Part shown: piece by piece, positions 44,449 through 57,185 of the stretch
Layout: each line of letters begins with the position of its first letter
Numbering within the stretch: the stretch's first letter is position 1
Assembly: GCA_026119935.1 (NCBI GenBank)
Contig: JALRMH010000065.1
Location: 104,303 to 168,302, forward strand
DNA length: 64,000 nucleotides
Reading direction: 5' to 3'
Origin: Endothia cerciana
Taxonomy: Eukaryota; Ascomycota; Sordariomycetes; Diaporthales; Cryphonectriaceae
The notes under the pieces: generated by a model
What the model was told of the DNA's origin: nothing
Database searches by the model: none
What the model saw: only the letters and a program-made list of their open reading frames with translations
Program-made: the position numbers and the translations under genes

Positions 44449-45990
44449 GATGATGGGAGGATGAGGAGAAGATGTCGCAGCGTAGACGACGGGGGTTCGC
44501 GGAGGAGGGGAGGGGCCTGAACAAGGTCAAGCTCGGCTCGAGGGTGGTCGCGAATCCAGGCTGGGCGAGATCGGGCCGGTGGTTGGGGGTTGAGACGGCT
44601 CGACGACAGGTTCAGGGACTTGCAGGGAGGAGTTGTGGAGGAATGATGGTCGAGAGCACCAGACTGGTGGATGCATGTGCGGCTGGATGTCGATGTCGCC
44701 GAGAAGAAGTTTCGGCCTTTCCCCCCTGCCCGCTCGTGTGCGTGCCTGAGCTCTGTGGTGGTGGTGGTGGTGGTGTTCAGGTTGGCGGGGTCTGGGGAGC
44801 TTGGCCTGGCCTGACCCTGACAGCTGCTCTGCCTGTGTGCATGTGACGACAATAACAACAACAACAACACAAAACACCAGGGGAACAAGGCCTCTGGACT
44901 GTAGGATTTCTCAGAAACAGAGAAGTACCCAAATGAAAAAGGGATGGAAGATCAAGGAGAGGCGGTCACGGTGGCATAGAGCCCTGAGAGCAAGAAAGAG
45001 AGAGGAAAAGACAGGAGAGGGTGGCAGCAGGTTGTACGGCCCGTGGGAGAGAGAATTGTGGGCAAGCAAAAGGTGTCCAGATGAAGTCAGTCACATCAAA
45101 TCAAATCTCCAAAGCAGGTTTGAAATTTGGAGATGAGCCTAGACGAGCCCACGAGCCCAGACGAGCCCTCTCGTCGCCTGCACCACACAGCACACAGCGC
45201 ACACAGCACCCCTCCCTGCCACCCTGCCGCCCTGCTACCTTGTTACCTAGCACGCCTAGGTACCCTGCTCGTGCCTGCTCCGCTGCGACCCTGTCAGCCT
45301 GCCACTGCCTGCCCACTGCCTGCAGAGTGCCAGGACCCTGCCGGCGGGTATTGGCCTGGGCCCGACAGGGGCGTTCCATGCCTCCTTATCTCATGTCTTA
45401 TCCGGTCCTCGCTTGCTTCCGGTGCTGACTCAGCCCAGTCCAGTTTCTTCCTCCCTCATCTCAACCTATCCCATCTTGTCACTCCTGCTTGAGACTCATC
45501 ATTTCTCACCTTGGACTAATCCCAACCAAATAATCATGCTATCCTACTATGGTGCAACCTCCACCTCATCCATCATCTTAAATACCATCCCATCTCGGCT
45601 GGTAGTGCATATTCATGGTCACGAGTTGATAAGGATGCCGTGGTGGGTGGGAGGACTACAGGGCAGCAGTGGATGGCCACACGCGCGATGAGAGATCTGA
45701 GCCGTCTCACCATCCCAGTCCGGCCACGCCAACATGTTCTTGGATCTCCTCCAGATGCGCCGGGTCTGGGGGCCTGTGACGCTTGATGGACCGACCGCTC
45801 GAGGGTTGTCTGTCGATCAATGCTCTTCCGCCGTGGAACTGCGTCACATCCCTTTTAAGCTTATTCCGGTCTTGGTAGGTCTCCACGGCTTGGCTCCAAC
45901 CTCATCCTGTCTCGCCTGTGTCTTGACTCTTGGGTGTGATGAGATATTGAGTACCACTATTACTATCGGGCGTCGGCGTAAGGATTTCCA
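44449..45990. other. spacer upstream of ICE2
   Basis: No gene is supported. It holds the ICE2 promoter and a GTG triplet run at 44755-44774 near its 5' leader. Overlapping short frames between 44380 and 45690 are Pro/Ser-rich shadows. Confidence 0.55.
44755..44774. repeat. (GTG)n trinucleotide repeat
   Basis: About six GTG triplets upstream of ICE2. Confidence 0.85.
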
Positions 45991-48306
45991 TCACTCTCTG
46001 CTCAGGATCTTATCCAGCACTCTCGACAGTTTTCCTTCGCAGTCATCAACCATCTTGACAGATCTCCACGCCACATACCGATCCGGACGGACGAGCACGC
46101 ACCCACTGTCCTCGACGCCCCTGCGTGCGTACCACTCGCGTTGGATGTCCTGCCACTCGAGCCCGAACCCGATCCGGTAGCTGTTGATCGGAATCCCCGT
46201 CCTCTTGCTGATGGCCGCGGCCGCTTTCTGCCACGCATCCCCGCCATAGCCTGTAAAGAGGCAGAACGCTCCCTTTCCGGCCAGATCATGCGTCGAGATC
46301 ACTTTGCGCCGCGCCGGGACGTCCAGCCACGCGTGCGGGAGGCGGGTTCCGGGATATGTGCACACCTGGACCTTGGCCATGGGATCTCCCTCCAGCTGCG
46401 GTCGTGGGTCTGTCTCGTCGTCCAGATAAATGGCATTCGATGTGTACCACTGGTTGCCGCACAGCCCTAGGCTTTTGCCCTCGATGCCCTTGGTCTCCAA
46501 CGCCTCGTGCAGCCTCTTCCTTTGCTCCTCACCCGCCCCCGTCGCTGATCTGAGCAACGAGTGCACCCGGACGGCTTCCTCGGGACTTGGGCTCAGCATG
46601 CCCAGCGCATCCCACGCCGGCATATGTTGGGTACGCAAGGCAGTATTCGCTTCACTGACCAGCTGGGCCGCCACAGGCTGCCGCTCCACGTCGTACGACT
46701 GGAGCAGCGCTGGGCTGGCGAGACCGCGCGCCACGTACGCGGCTTTCCAACCCAGGTTGTAGGCGTCCTGGATACAGGTGTTGCTACCCAGCCCATATAC
46801 AGGTGGATGACGGTGGGCGGCGTCTCCGAGCAGAAAGACGTTGTCGTCCGGGATCAAGTGGTCCGCGACCGTCTCGCGGACCACCCACGGGTCGAGACGG
46901 TGGACCTTGATTGGGATGTCTTTGGTCCAGGAGCTCTCGTCGAGCCCGAGTGCCTCACGGACGTATGTGACGAGCTCGGGGCTATCTGGCTTCATGCCTT
47001 TGAAGGGATCCTGGCTGATGTCGACCCCTGGTGTCAAGGTGACCAGCATCCACTCACGCCAAGGACGGATCATGCGGAGGACTTGGGAAGAAGCCTTTCG
47101 TTAGCAATCATTCCTCGTCAATTTGCTGTCACGTTGGACGTGTTGGACGTGAATCCCCCACCCCCTCTTCTGGGTACACATTTCTTGCATGCTCCCGCTC
47201 CCTTTCCTTCTTTGGGATGGTTGGGTAAGTGGAAGACTCACCACCGCCGGTACCTAGGCGAGAGCGCGCCGTCGGGTTGACTACAGGCAAAGGGAGGTCA
47301 GCGTTCGCGTCTGCAGCCGGTGGGTGCTGGCGACCTACAAATTGTATGCAGCTGTGCCTTTCTCCCTTCCATCAGATGGGTGACGTCGCAGGAGAAGAGT
47401 ATGTTACACGCCACGCCTTGGGACGGCAGTGATGTGAATTTGGCATTCGTGGATCGGGCGACCGTGCTGCGGCCGCCATCGGCCCCGAAAAGAAATTTGG
47501 TGCGGACTAGGCCGGGAGAAGTCAGTATGTCGTTGGGAGGAAAGAAATATCGGGGAGAGGGGGAGGGGGAGGGGGAGGGCACATACTGATGTAGGAGTCC
47601 TCCCGGACGTGATCTTGCACTCTGCAGAGCCATTTCCCCGTGGGGGCTTTCTCCACCGACTTGAGCCGAGTTGAGAAACGCACGGCAAAGCCATTGTGCG
47701 AGGCGTTGTTGACGAGGATGGGCTCCATATACGACTGCGGGAGGTCGATCCACCTGCTGGGTGTGTACAATTTGACTTGGGCCTGTCAAGCTATTTGAGC
47801 ATGTATGCTAGGACATATCGACCAGCATCAAAAAAAGGGGGGAGGACACGCGTACAGCCATTTCGGGAACCCCTTCCCAGTGGAGGACTCTGCCCCATTC
47901 CTGCCCGAGCAGGCTTTGACAGTATCTGAAGGCCCCGATCATTTCGGAGTCCACAGACAACCTGATGGCGTCGTCTTCGACGCCGATGTCACGGAGACAT
48001 TCTTGAAATGACACACTTCTCAGCACACTCTGGCCTACCGCCCACGATGTCTGACAACTGGAAGGAGACGGTGTCGAAACTGACCCATAGCGAAGGGGTT
48101 GACGAGATGCGCTCTCGGCGTGTCTGTCGTGCCTGGTGCATCGACGACCACAATGCCCTTCATACCTATGAGAACACGGTCAGTCATGATCATGTGGGCA
48201 CACGTGTGTTGCAACCCTCACCGTTCTGCCCGAGAAAGCACGCCAGAGCAGCCCCGGCCGGCCCAGCCCCGACCACCAGGAAGTCCGTCGTAACCTCAGA
48301 TGCCAT
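45991..48306 (-). CDS. FAD-dependent aromatic hydroxylase (phenol/2,4-dichlorophenol monooxygenase-like)
   Basis: A flavoprotein of the phenol-hydroxylase type, expected to hydroxylate an aromatic substrate with NAD(P)H and O2. Seven exons keep one frame: 48306-48222, 48165-48085, 48001-47856, 47782-47587, 47506-47339, 47280-47242 and 47081-45991, giving 601 residues, the TfdB-type length. The FAD-binding GAGPAG is at 13-18, and APGTTDTPRAHLVN follows in exon 2. Exon 4 has SRWIDLPQSYMEPILV, exon 5 the FGADGGRSTVAR motif, and exon 7 LLGDAAHRHPPVYGLGSNT (Gly324-Asp325). The C-terminal ~180 residues look like the thioredoxin-like domain of this family. Donors include GTGAGG, GTCAGT, GTACGC, GTATGT, GTAGGT and GTGAGT. 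The fourth intron carries a GGGGGA repeat. The real substrate is unknown. A Met 24 codons upstream (48378) is possible but gives no family-like sequence. Confidence 0.92.
47553..47579. repeat. (GGGGGA)n repeat in intron 4 of the monooxygenase
   Basis: About four G-rich hexanucleotide units inside the intron 47586-47507. Confidence 0.85.
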
Positions 48307-50520
48307 CTGTCCTTCAACTAGGATACCCTCCCAGAGCCTGTTGTTGATAAGAGGTAGAGAAGAATCGGCTTTGAACAATCAGCTTGAGTTGAGGCAGGGT
48401 GATGGGATGGCCAGAGCATACGGGCCTACACGGAACGGAGCTGAGGTGTATTTGTGTCCCCAACCTGGCACTATTACTGACCATAGCTTTGTCCATCCAG
48501 GAATACTCGAGATCACCCGTACTGTGCGCCTGAGGCCTAGGCCAACAAATCTGCTATAGTAGGAGAGGGGGCAGGCACATACATGCCTCCTGCAAAAGTC
48601 ACTTCCACGTTCAGATCCCTGCGCCCCATCCCATCGGAAGTCGGTTGCGGGTGGGGGCGTAGCAAGATTCTGCTCGCATCCGGGGGGCGTGATTGGACAT
48701 TGTAACTCGATTTCGAATCATTGCAAATCCAACTCCAACCACCTGACCTCGTTCTTCGCGGCAAAATCTGGAACGACCGGTATACGCCCTTTCCATGACG
48801 CTGGTGACAGTGGATTGAGAATCGCTCAGGTTGCCGACGGAAACACTGTGCACGGTAGACCTCGGCCGTACTCCGTCGGGTCTGGTCTGTAGTCCCGTCC
48901 GTAGCTCCGCGGATATCAGAACATTGTACATATTCAGCTGGCCTCAGACGGCCGGCGTGGGAGTAGAGATGAGAACCAAGTCAGGTGTCGTGGAATCCCC
49001 AGGAAGCAACCCCGAGGCGTGGGAGACCCTGGCCGGCGGGCACGCCCACAGCCTCGTACGGCTCGTCCCTAGCGACAATGCTCCAGTTACTAACCCCTCG
49101 AGCCTCTCTACAGTCGCCCGCATGGACTCTCCCAGCTCTCCAGGCGCAGCCTGTCTGTGGGGCTGGGAAAGATTCGGGTCAGAACATAAGAAATCACTCT
49201 GGCCTGTTGCCCTCTTGTCAGCCCTAGGGGCGGGTGCTGGTGGGCTGCTTCTGGGCCCCGGCGCGCCGGTGGTGGTGACGCCACACCATTGGGGTGCAAG
49301 AGCGTGCTAGGGGGAGGGGGAGGGGGGGATCATCAAGTCGCCAAACGATCCGGTTCTGCAGTATGCCGTGTGTAGTTTCTGAAAGTCCGAGGGGTATCGA
49401 TCACTCTTGCGGAATAAGAGCCTGCTGTGTAACTCGTAAGCTGGCTAGCTGCTGTGAAATTTACAAAAGCAGCCTCTTGCAGGTCTTGGGAGGGTTGGCG
49501 TGCGCATCGCCTCCGAGTTCAGGCATTGTCTTCCAGCAAGTACTTAGGCAGTCAGTCTTTAAATCCGATCTGTTCACATCTGGGAGGACATGGGTCTGAA
49601 CTGTCTGTGATACAAGTCAGAGTCACATTGAAGAGTTACATAATCGGCGCATCAGGATTGTAAAGCAATCAACCGCACGGTCGATTTTAACGTTACTGTT
49701 GGTAGGTCACTCTGGAAGCAGTACTGCAGCTCGTAGACAGTAGTTGATTCGTTGGTTGTGTGTTGTCTAAAGGAAAGGAAGCTATTCCTGTGAACCAGTC
49801 TGAAGGACTGGCTGTAGGCGTTCCTTATCAGCTTATCTACCTACGGACCGTTGTCGGCTGGCAACGGCCAGGCAATCCACCAGCAGTCGCCCCGGGCCGG
49901 AAGGACTAGTAGCCGATGCCTTGAATCTACAGTTACAAAGCATTAGACAATGAGGCTTTTCAAGACTGTTGGCTATTCAACGATAATTCAATGGGACGGC
50001 AAGACAGAAACGAGGTCTGTTCAGCCCAAGAACCAAGTCATTGTTCTCAAGACCCGGGCCGAAGAACTCGATAAGGAGTGAGCTCTTTGCAACTAGCAGC
50101 GGGGAGATATCGGAGACGGGCACAAAAAATTTTTATTTTTTTTTTAAAAATTGGTTTTTGAGAGTAAGATGTAGTGGCATCAAGATGATTTGAGATCTAT
50201 GCTAATTCAACATACAAACATAATGATCATGATGGTGATATCAATGATGGTCATGTTAAGGATATATCTGCCGTTCGGAGTTGGTGCGGAGAGAAAATAT
50301 ACCGATGAGAAGAAAAGAAAGATGAAGCATAATGCAAAGCAAAGTCAGAAGGACTTGTGAGGAGATGACGCTGGTCTATAGAGCACAGGTAAAAAAAAAA
50401 GCATGTTCTCAATGCAAGCATCTCTTGATCGACACCTCAAAAAAAAAAAAAAAAAAAAAGTACACATTGTTTCATCGTCCTCTCGCCCACGGGCCCAAGG
50501 CAGGAGACGGCACACCATAC
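48307..50520. other. 2.2-kb spacer
   Basis: No gene is supported. The segment from about 49600 to 50460 is more AT-rich, with A and T runs at about 50125-50152 and 50432-50459. The left part holds the monooxygenase promoter. Open frames up to 159 codons (48831-49310 plus) lack domains. Confidence 0.55.
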
Positions 50521-52002
50521 TTATACACTAGCCTTTTGAGCCCAGCCGACACGGCCCTCACCGCTGTCGAAGACCACGTACGCTGCCTTCAGCGCGACGT
50601 CACCAAAGATGGAGAAGCCGATGGATGCGTCGCTCTGCAGGCCACCGTAGCACGTCGTGTTGGTGGAGTCGACGGCCGCCCAGTTGATGTAGTCGCCGGG
50701 GACCGTGATGGCGCTGTCGCCCACACCGAACGAGAAGTCGGGCATGGCCGCGTCGCAGGGGAAGACGTACCCGCCCTCCTGGGTGCTGTCCTCGGCGCCG
50801 CTCACCTGAGCGTAGTAGGCCGTCACGACCTCGTCGGGCAGCATGAGCAGGGTGGTACCGGTGTCGGCAATACCCGTGATGGTGGAGTCGGTGAGGGTGA
50901 CCGCGCGCTTGCCGACGGTGACGGTCCTCGCGGAGATCGGGGCGTGCTGCTTGCTGGTGTGGGTGGCGCGGGCCTCTGGCATCCCGAGGAAGCTCCTGGC
51001 CCACCTGAAGAAGCCGCCTCCGGGTGCGCCGCCGGCGCCGGCCTCGGAGTTGTTGTGGTCGTGCTTGTTTGCGCCCTTGTTGCTGCTCGTGGCGGCTGCG
51101 GCAGTGGTTGTCGTGGTGCCGTTGCCCACAGCGTAACCCGTGGACGAGAAGGTCCAGTAGCCGGACAGGTCCGTGGTCGTGTTGTCGAGGTTGGCGTAGA
51201 GGACAGTGCCCGTGAAGTCCATGGCACCAAAGGTGTACGTGCCGGCGGCGTCGTGGTTCAGGTTGGCCACGAAGAGCTCGGATGTCAGGGACGACTTGAT
51301 GTTGTCGAAGAAGGTCTTCTGTGCATTGGGGGTCACGGTGTTGAGGGAGCTCATGGCCAGGCCGACAAGGCCAGAGTTGGAAGAATCCTCGGTGAACTCG
51401 TCCGAGACGGTTGTGGCCGCCTCGACGGCCTGGGACGCATAGGTGAGGTTACCGATGGTCACGGTGTCGGTGTACACATCGCCACTGGAAGAGCTACCGT
51501 CACCGTAGCTGATGGACCACGAAGCGCCGGTCATCTTCGTGGCGGTCGTGCTTGTCGATACATTGTAGGTCTTCTGGCCGTTGACCTGACTGCTCGGGGT
51601 CAGGGAGCTGAAGACCCACAGGTCGCTGGATCCGGTATCGAAGTCCAGGGGGAGGGTCTGCGCAGGTGTGCCGATGGCGACGTTGGTGAGGTATGCCTCA
51701 TCCTCAGACTCGGGGGTGTTCGTGGCGGTTCCTGACCCTGCCGCGCGCTTGGTGGTGCCGCGGTGCGCCTGCACGATGGCGTCAAGGTGGGCAGGCATCT
51801 GCTTCTGGAACTTGTTCACGGCCTTGGCCATTGCCAGGGCGGGGTGCTTGTAGGTAGTCGCGGCACGAGGCTTGACGTTGACGGTGACGGAGCCGGTCTG
51901 GGTGCTGCGGGCCCGGATCATGTCCATCTGGGAGGGCAGGGCGGAGGCAAGCTCACTGCTCGCAGCCAGGACCCCGACCAGAAATGCGCCGAAGGTCTGC
52001 AT
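50521..52002 (-). CDS. secreted pepsin-type aspartic protease with loop insertion
   Basis: An A1-family endopeptidase close to endothiapepsin, single exon, 493 residues from the chosen Met (MQTFGAFLVGVLAAS). A signal peptide is followed by a propeptide ending near Lys-Arg (TTKR). The first catalytic motif is DFDTGSSDLW, then the flap SISYGDGSSSSGD and an FGAMDF segment. The second motif is GIADTGTTLLMLPDEVV. The C-terminal half is intact: YVFPCDAAMPDFSFGVG, PGDYINWAAV and IFGDVALKAAYVVFDSG. Between SSTGYAVGNG and DSTITGIADTG about 70 extra residues occur, rich in Thr, Ala, Gly, His and Asn, with GGGFFRWARSFLG and a VGKR site. The frame stays open and no consensus intron removes it. An alternative Met lies at 52026 (MPPVSTPK). 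The enzyme should act outside the cell at acid pH. Confidence 0.93.
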   Translation of the reverse strand: MQTFGAFLVGVLAASSELASALPSQMDMIRARSTQTGSVTVNVKPRAATTYKHPALAMAKAVNKFQKQMPAHLDAIVQAHRGTTKRAAGSGTATNTPESEDEAYLTNVAIGTPAQTLPLDFDTGSSDLWVFSSLTPSSQVNGQKTYNVSTSTTATKMTGASWSISYGDGSSSSGDVYTDTVTIGNLTYASQAVEAATTVSDEFTEDSSNSGLVGLAMSSLNTVTPNAQKTFFDNIKSSLTSELFVANLNHDAAGTYTFGAMDFTGTVLYANLDNTTTDLSGYWTFSSTGYAVGNGTTTTTAAAATSSNKGANKHDHNNSEAGAGGAPGGGFFRWARSFLGMPEARATHTSKQHAPISARTVTVGKRAVTLTDSTITGIADTGTTLLMLPDEVVTAYYAQVSGAEDSTQEGGYVFPCDAAMPDFSFGVGDSAITVPGDYINWAAVDSTNTTCYGGLQSDASIGFSIFGDVALKAAYVVFDSGEGRVGWAQKASV

Positions 52003-55000
52003 CTTGGGCGTAGAGACGGGGGGCACGTCTGGTCTTCTTTTCTCTAAGGTGCTGAGGTAAGATCGAAAGAGGGTTATGAAGAAGTGAGACGAGCTTCTTC
52101 TTCTTCTTCTTCTTCTTCTTCTTCTTGAGTCTCGTGCGAAAGGAATAAACTACCACCTGGGTAGGTAAAAACTGTGAAAGTCCGATACAGGGAATGAATC
52201 GAAGAACGAAAAAAAGAAAGAAAAACTATTCCCACAATGCACAATGGTTACAGGTGTGAAGGGTGAAGCCTGATGAGGAACAGGAGACAGAAAGGACAGA
52301 ACGTGCAGGGAACGGAGCAGCTTTATATCAAGAAGCAGACGACAGCATCCTGCGAGCCGAGACGAGAAGCAGCACGCAGACAGGATGCCGTATCCGATCT
52401 GGAAGCCCAGCCCAGCCCCTGGGCTCCACCGGAGCCTGGGCGGGGGATCATTGGCTTGCCTCAGTCAAGGCCTAGGCAAGGGCATGCTCCCCATCAAGGG
52501 ATCGATGTGGCTCGGCCGTACAAGACAAAGCGATCAAAAGAGCCGCAAGAATGCCGGAGCTAGGCGAGGAGGCTGTTGGCCCCCCCAGGGTGGACCGGCC
52601 GGGGTGCAGCGGACGGGACGCAGGGGGTCTCGTTCCCACAATGCACTCGACGTCGTCAGTAACTGACGTGTTGTGACTTCAGACGAAAACAACAAAACGT
52701 CTCGTCCTGCCCCCCCATGTATGCCAAGGAGGCCTGTCAAGGAGTGACACACGACCTGGGACCGTGTGGTAGGCACAGCTGCTGCCCGCGGTGATCTTCG
52801 TGATCTCCCAAACATCCCGTCGACGTTTCCTTCCCGTGACCGGGCGATCTTCACGGGGTTGACGATGTGGCTAGGCGGGAATAACGACTGTGTGAGTCGT
52901 CCTAGCCTCATCCGGGCTGCGCCCACCATGATAGCTCACCCAGACTCCTGGGTACGGCATCGACGACAGCGAGGTTTCCCCGAGCTGCCCTCCGGGTGGG
53001 CGACTAGCCTGACGAGTCTGTCCCTGGCGGGTCGTGGGTGGTGGTTTGTGGGTGCTTGTCTGAGGCGGGCGGCAAAAAACGAGGAGGGGGAAGGGTGAAG
53101 GGGGGGAGGCTTTCGCCGTAATCGATTCAGGAAGCAAGCCCCTGACGTTATCCATCATCCCATGGCCCTATGCGCATGCCGGCCTTGCAGCCCTCGTAGG
53201 GAAACCGGCACAGGGCTCACCAGTCTTCGCGCATCGACGGCAGGGTCGTGCCGGCATGTGGGTCACCCACCCGGGCAGGGCGGCCGCGTCTGTCCAATCG
53301 AGATACCTGGACACTTCTGAAACATGAGATGAAGTGCCGGGGAGTACGCGGCGGAGAGATCAGAAAGGCAGAGTTAGGAGGGTATTCCCACCCTTGAAAC
53401 ATGGGCTAAATTTTTTTTTTCCCTTTCCTTTCCCTTTGGCCAGGGTCAAGTTCAAGCCTCGGGTCCATCCTGTGCCCACTCTCCGTAGCGGTGGCAAGCC
53501 GAGGCGCCAGCCGCGCAGGCTGAGGTCCAAGCCACACTTTGATCGCCAGTCAAGTAACTCTGGGGACCTATAGTAATAATCTGCGGACGGGCCCTTTTCG
53601 CAGTGCTACTACTACTATGGTACGTGACCATATCTCTTTCTGTGCATAATACGCCACACTCAGGGGGTGGTGAGGCTAGTGATACGTTATACTATGTACC
53701 CCTCCCCCCCCCCTTTCACGCCATCCCTCCCTCGATGGGATGTTTTTGCGTGCAGGTGACACCTGTCGGACCTCCCAACGTCAAACTAATTATAAAGCAG
53801 GCGTTTGTGTCGCAAGGCCCTGTCCCTCCCTTGTGTAGACGTTAAGGCCAGGGCCCCATCCCCTCCCCACCATCCGCAGAAGGGTCTCCCTCATGTGTGA
53901 CATGTCTCTGACCCTGATGTCCGGCTAGCCAGCCCCAGCATCCAGATGATCAGTCCGGCGTTAACCAGGACGCCTTTATGTCTCAGACAATTCAAAAGGG
54001 CCGTTGAGATGCGGATGTCTCACGTGCGCCATGACGTAACCTCATCGTTCGGCGCTCTGGAGCAACTTACCAAGGGCTCGGCGCCATATTGCCATTGTCT
54101 AGGTGGGCTGATGGCGACACCATCGGCGAGGGCCGACACAGAACTCGCACGTCAGCTCACACTGCCATCTTCGCCGGGGGTAAGAGATGTCTCTGAATGA
54201 CACAACCGTTTATGTTTGCAAGTTAAACGTCACACTGCTGCTTGAACATTCTCCGCGCTGTCACACGAGCGTGTCCCTCTTGCTCTTGTCCGCTGCCGAG
54301 GCCTACGCCCATTAACCGTAATATAAGGCTGTCCTGTGCTGGAAGGTCTGGTCCGGACCAACCCCAGACTATGACATCTGGAAGACATCGGGGGGGGGGG
54401 GGGGAGACCAAGCCATGTCTTTTTCTCGAACCTGCCCACACCACATGGAGACTTCACTACTGGATTCCGATCTGTGATGGTGGCATTCGTCAACAGTGTA
54501 GGCTCCAATTTTAATGCAGTAGCTAAACACTTCTTTAGACTATATTCCGGGGGGGGTTTTTTTTCCTTTTTTTTTTTTTTTCCCCAGAAAAAAAATCAAG
54601 ATATTTAGCGCTCCGTTGCGTGGCTCACTACGCACTCTCCCTCAGGACGAATTTGAGAGCACGTTGCTGCCGGTTAGCTTGTGTCGATTGCTATATGGAC
54701 ACTCCATACGGGAAATCCAAAGGCCAATGAACGTTCTTTAAGTATATATGTATGAGTACAAATACCTGAGCAGCGGCGGTCTCATGGTAGGGAGATAGCC
54801 TGTACCCACTTTTCCAAGGTTGCAGAGCTCGACGATTACGCACATTGTCTTCGGGGAGAACGGACTTTGTTTTTTCTTCTTTCTCTTGTAAGCGGGGAGG
54901 GGGGGGGGGGCGGTAAAAACATAGAGGAATTAACCGTCATCACAGCATAGAGATATGAAGAGAATATTTGGGAGAGCTTTCCAGCATGGTACCAAAGCAA

Positions 55001-57185
55001 ACGCCAAGGGGATGTTTCAAGCGTGTGTCGAACCACACGAGGATAGGGTACCGCTCTTTCGCCCGTGTACCTGGTCGCGGGGTCTCTGCCAGACGGAAGC
55101 CACCATTGTCGCCAAATGATTGGAATCGAAGCTATTCCGAGGATGTGTGCAGGTTGCTTTGCTTTTCCCCGCGCGGGGTCATCTTGTTACACATGCCGGT
55201 CTACCTGAATCGACTTTTCAAGCCGCATACCCGACTGTGTGGAATTTACGGCGCTTCTGTTTCACAACACAGACCGGGAATTTGATGAAACTGGACTGTT
55301 CTTTTTTTTTTAAAAAAATCTATGCCAGGCCTCCCGCATTTTGGAATGCGATGGCGGACGCTGGTCAGGACCCGGACGAACCCCATTGGTGAAGTGACGA
55401 ACGCAAGACGAACATATCACTCGTAGTACCTACTCGACAATTACTTGTCGGAGCTCTCAAAAGGGATGAGCACCCCCCATATGGCCCCATAGTCTAAGTA
55501 TATCTGTCCGCGTCTCATAGTGTTTCATTCCGCATTTGTATCGCTACCGGAAGGTGGGCGCTGACGAACAGCGGCCGTCTACCTGACTACCGGTCACCTC
55601 CTACACGCAGCATGGTAGCCAAGCTTCAAGCCCGTGCTCGAAGACACCTTCAGTTATCCCTCGCCTCGGCGCGTCGTTGTGTAGCACGAATTGTTAGTGT
55701 TTCTTTTTGGGACGTTGGAAAGGAAAGCCCCTCGTTCCAGCGTACGCGAAGGTCACTATTATTGGCACCAACCCATGCCAAGGAATTTCCTGGGACTCGA
55801 AGAAGACCGAACCGAACGCCGAGTAAACAAGTCTTCCTTGATGATCGACCCCGGGGGTATCGTAAACAGCCCAGCCACAGGATCTGCTCATGGGAGGTGT
55901 CACGAGCTGGGGCGCAGTTCACGGTCAAGTTCCGTTTCCTCAGCCTCAAATTCGTTCATGCGTGTACGCAGCGATTTTCCCATCAGACCTCGCCTATCCA
56001 TTTTCGACGATGATCATCAATGCAGCCAACCGCGAAGCAGCCCTAGCAGGCGCCATGTCCTTACACAAGATGCCGGCACCAGATTTAACGTCCACAACGT
56101 ACTACATTCATACTGCTAGTTTTTAATCATATACCTCAGCAACAAGAATCGGGAAAAGTCGTCCAAAGTCTTGTTGAAACTCTTTACAGCTTAGGAGACA
56201 AGCGGGTGTCTTCGATCTTGAAAATTCGATTTGTTTTAGGCTTAGAAATTTGAAGTGAATATTCAAGAGCCGGTCGTGTTCCGTAGGGATCTGCGTCCTA
56301 CTAGGTGTGGTCCTTTTGCTAGTTTGCCTATTTCCTTTCTTCGCTCCTCTTCCCTCTTCCCTCCTTTCTTCTTCTTTTCTTCTTTTCTTGGGTGAGAGGG
56401 GGGGCGGAGGTAGATCGTGCGAGGTAGGCTGGAACACTTGATATTTCTGCTATTTCTGGGATAGGCTAACTATGGATTCATATCCACGGGACCAACTCCT
56501 ACAGTAGCTAGAACTTCCCATTCCATACCCGGAGTAGAGATCCTTTGCCTGCCGTCTTAGCAGCCAAGACGGAGCTCGTCGTGGAACCTCCCTTGTCTCC
56601 AATGCTTGCCGGGCTATCAAGTGACCTCCCTATTCGAATACAGCGACCGCATTGCGCACGGAATCCTTTGCGACCTGAATCGATCACGGTCGACGTTACT
56701 GTCATGGAGTCATCCCGTCTCTTCCTGAGATGTCATGAACAAACCAGGGAGGATTATCAACGTCAGAGGATGCGTGGAAGGAGAAAGTCGTCTGGCGAAA
56801 CAAAGCCCCGATGAGCTCATGCACCGCGCCGGTGAGAGCATTGCGCCGGCATTCCCCCGATATGGTCACCGTCTTCGTATGTCCGCAACACCCGGCGGTC
56901 GTGTCACTGCACCACAGTCACATAACCCGTGCGGATGGATGACCTGAAGTGATCAAGGGTGTTTCCCAAGATACTGACGTCAAACCAAAGAAAACACCAG
57001 TGCCCGAACCCCCCCTCCCCCGTTTTTCGCCCGTCCAGGCACCCAAAAAAAAAAAAAAGGACCCCAACATCTCCGACGTAAGTCGGGGCCAAGGATGCCA
57101 CTCCTGGTATCCAAGAAAGCATGTTGTGAGTCATGAGATGCGTCTAGTGCATTGCCTTCGACTTCTCCCCATCGTCACTTCTGCG
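52003..57185. other. 5-kb gene-poor region
   Basis: No gene is supported on either strand. Simple sequence includes the CTT run (52094-52126), G runs near 54388-54403 and 54897-54911, mixed G/T/C/A homopolymers at 54549-54597 and an A run near 57045-57058. ORFs of 60-142 codons (for example 55691-56119 plus and 55612-56013 plus) overlap in different frames without domains. No terminal repeats or transposase remnants were recognised. Confidence 0.55.
52094..52126. repeat. (CTT)n repeat in the protease leader
   Basis: Eleven CTT triplets, GAA-type on the coding strand, about 90 bases upstream of the aspartic protease start and so in its promoter or 5' UTR. Confidence 0.95.

Noticed and set aside
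50332..51735. Plus-strand open frame of 467 codons
   Set aside because: Antisense shadow of the aspartic protease, with the same Gly/Val/Leu/Arg bias.
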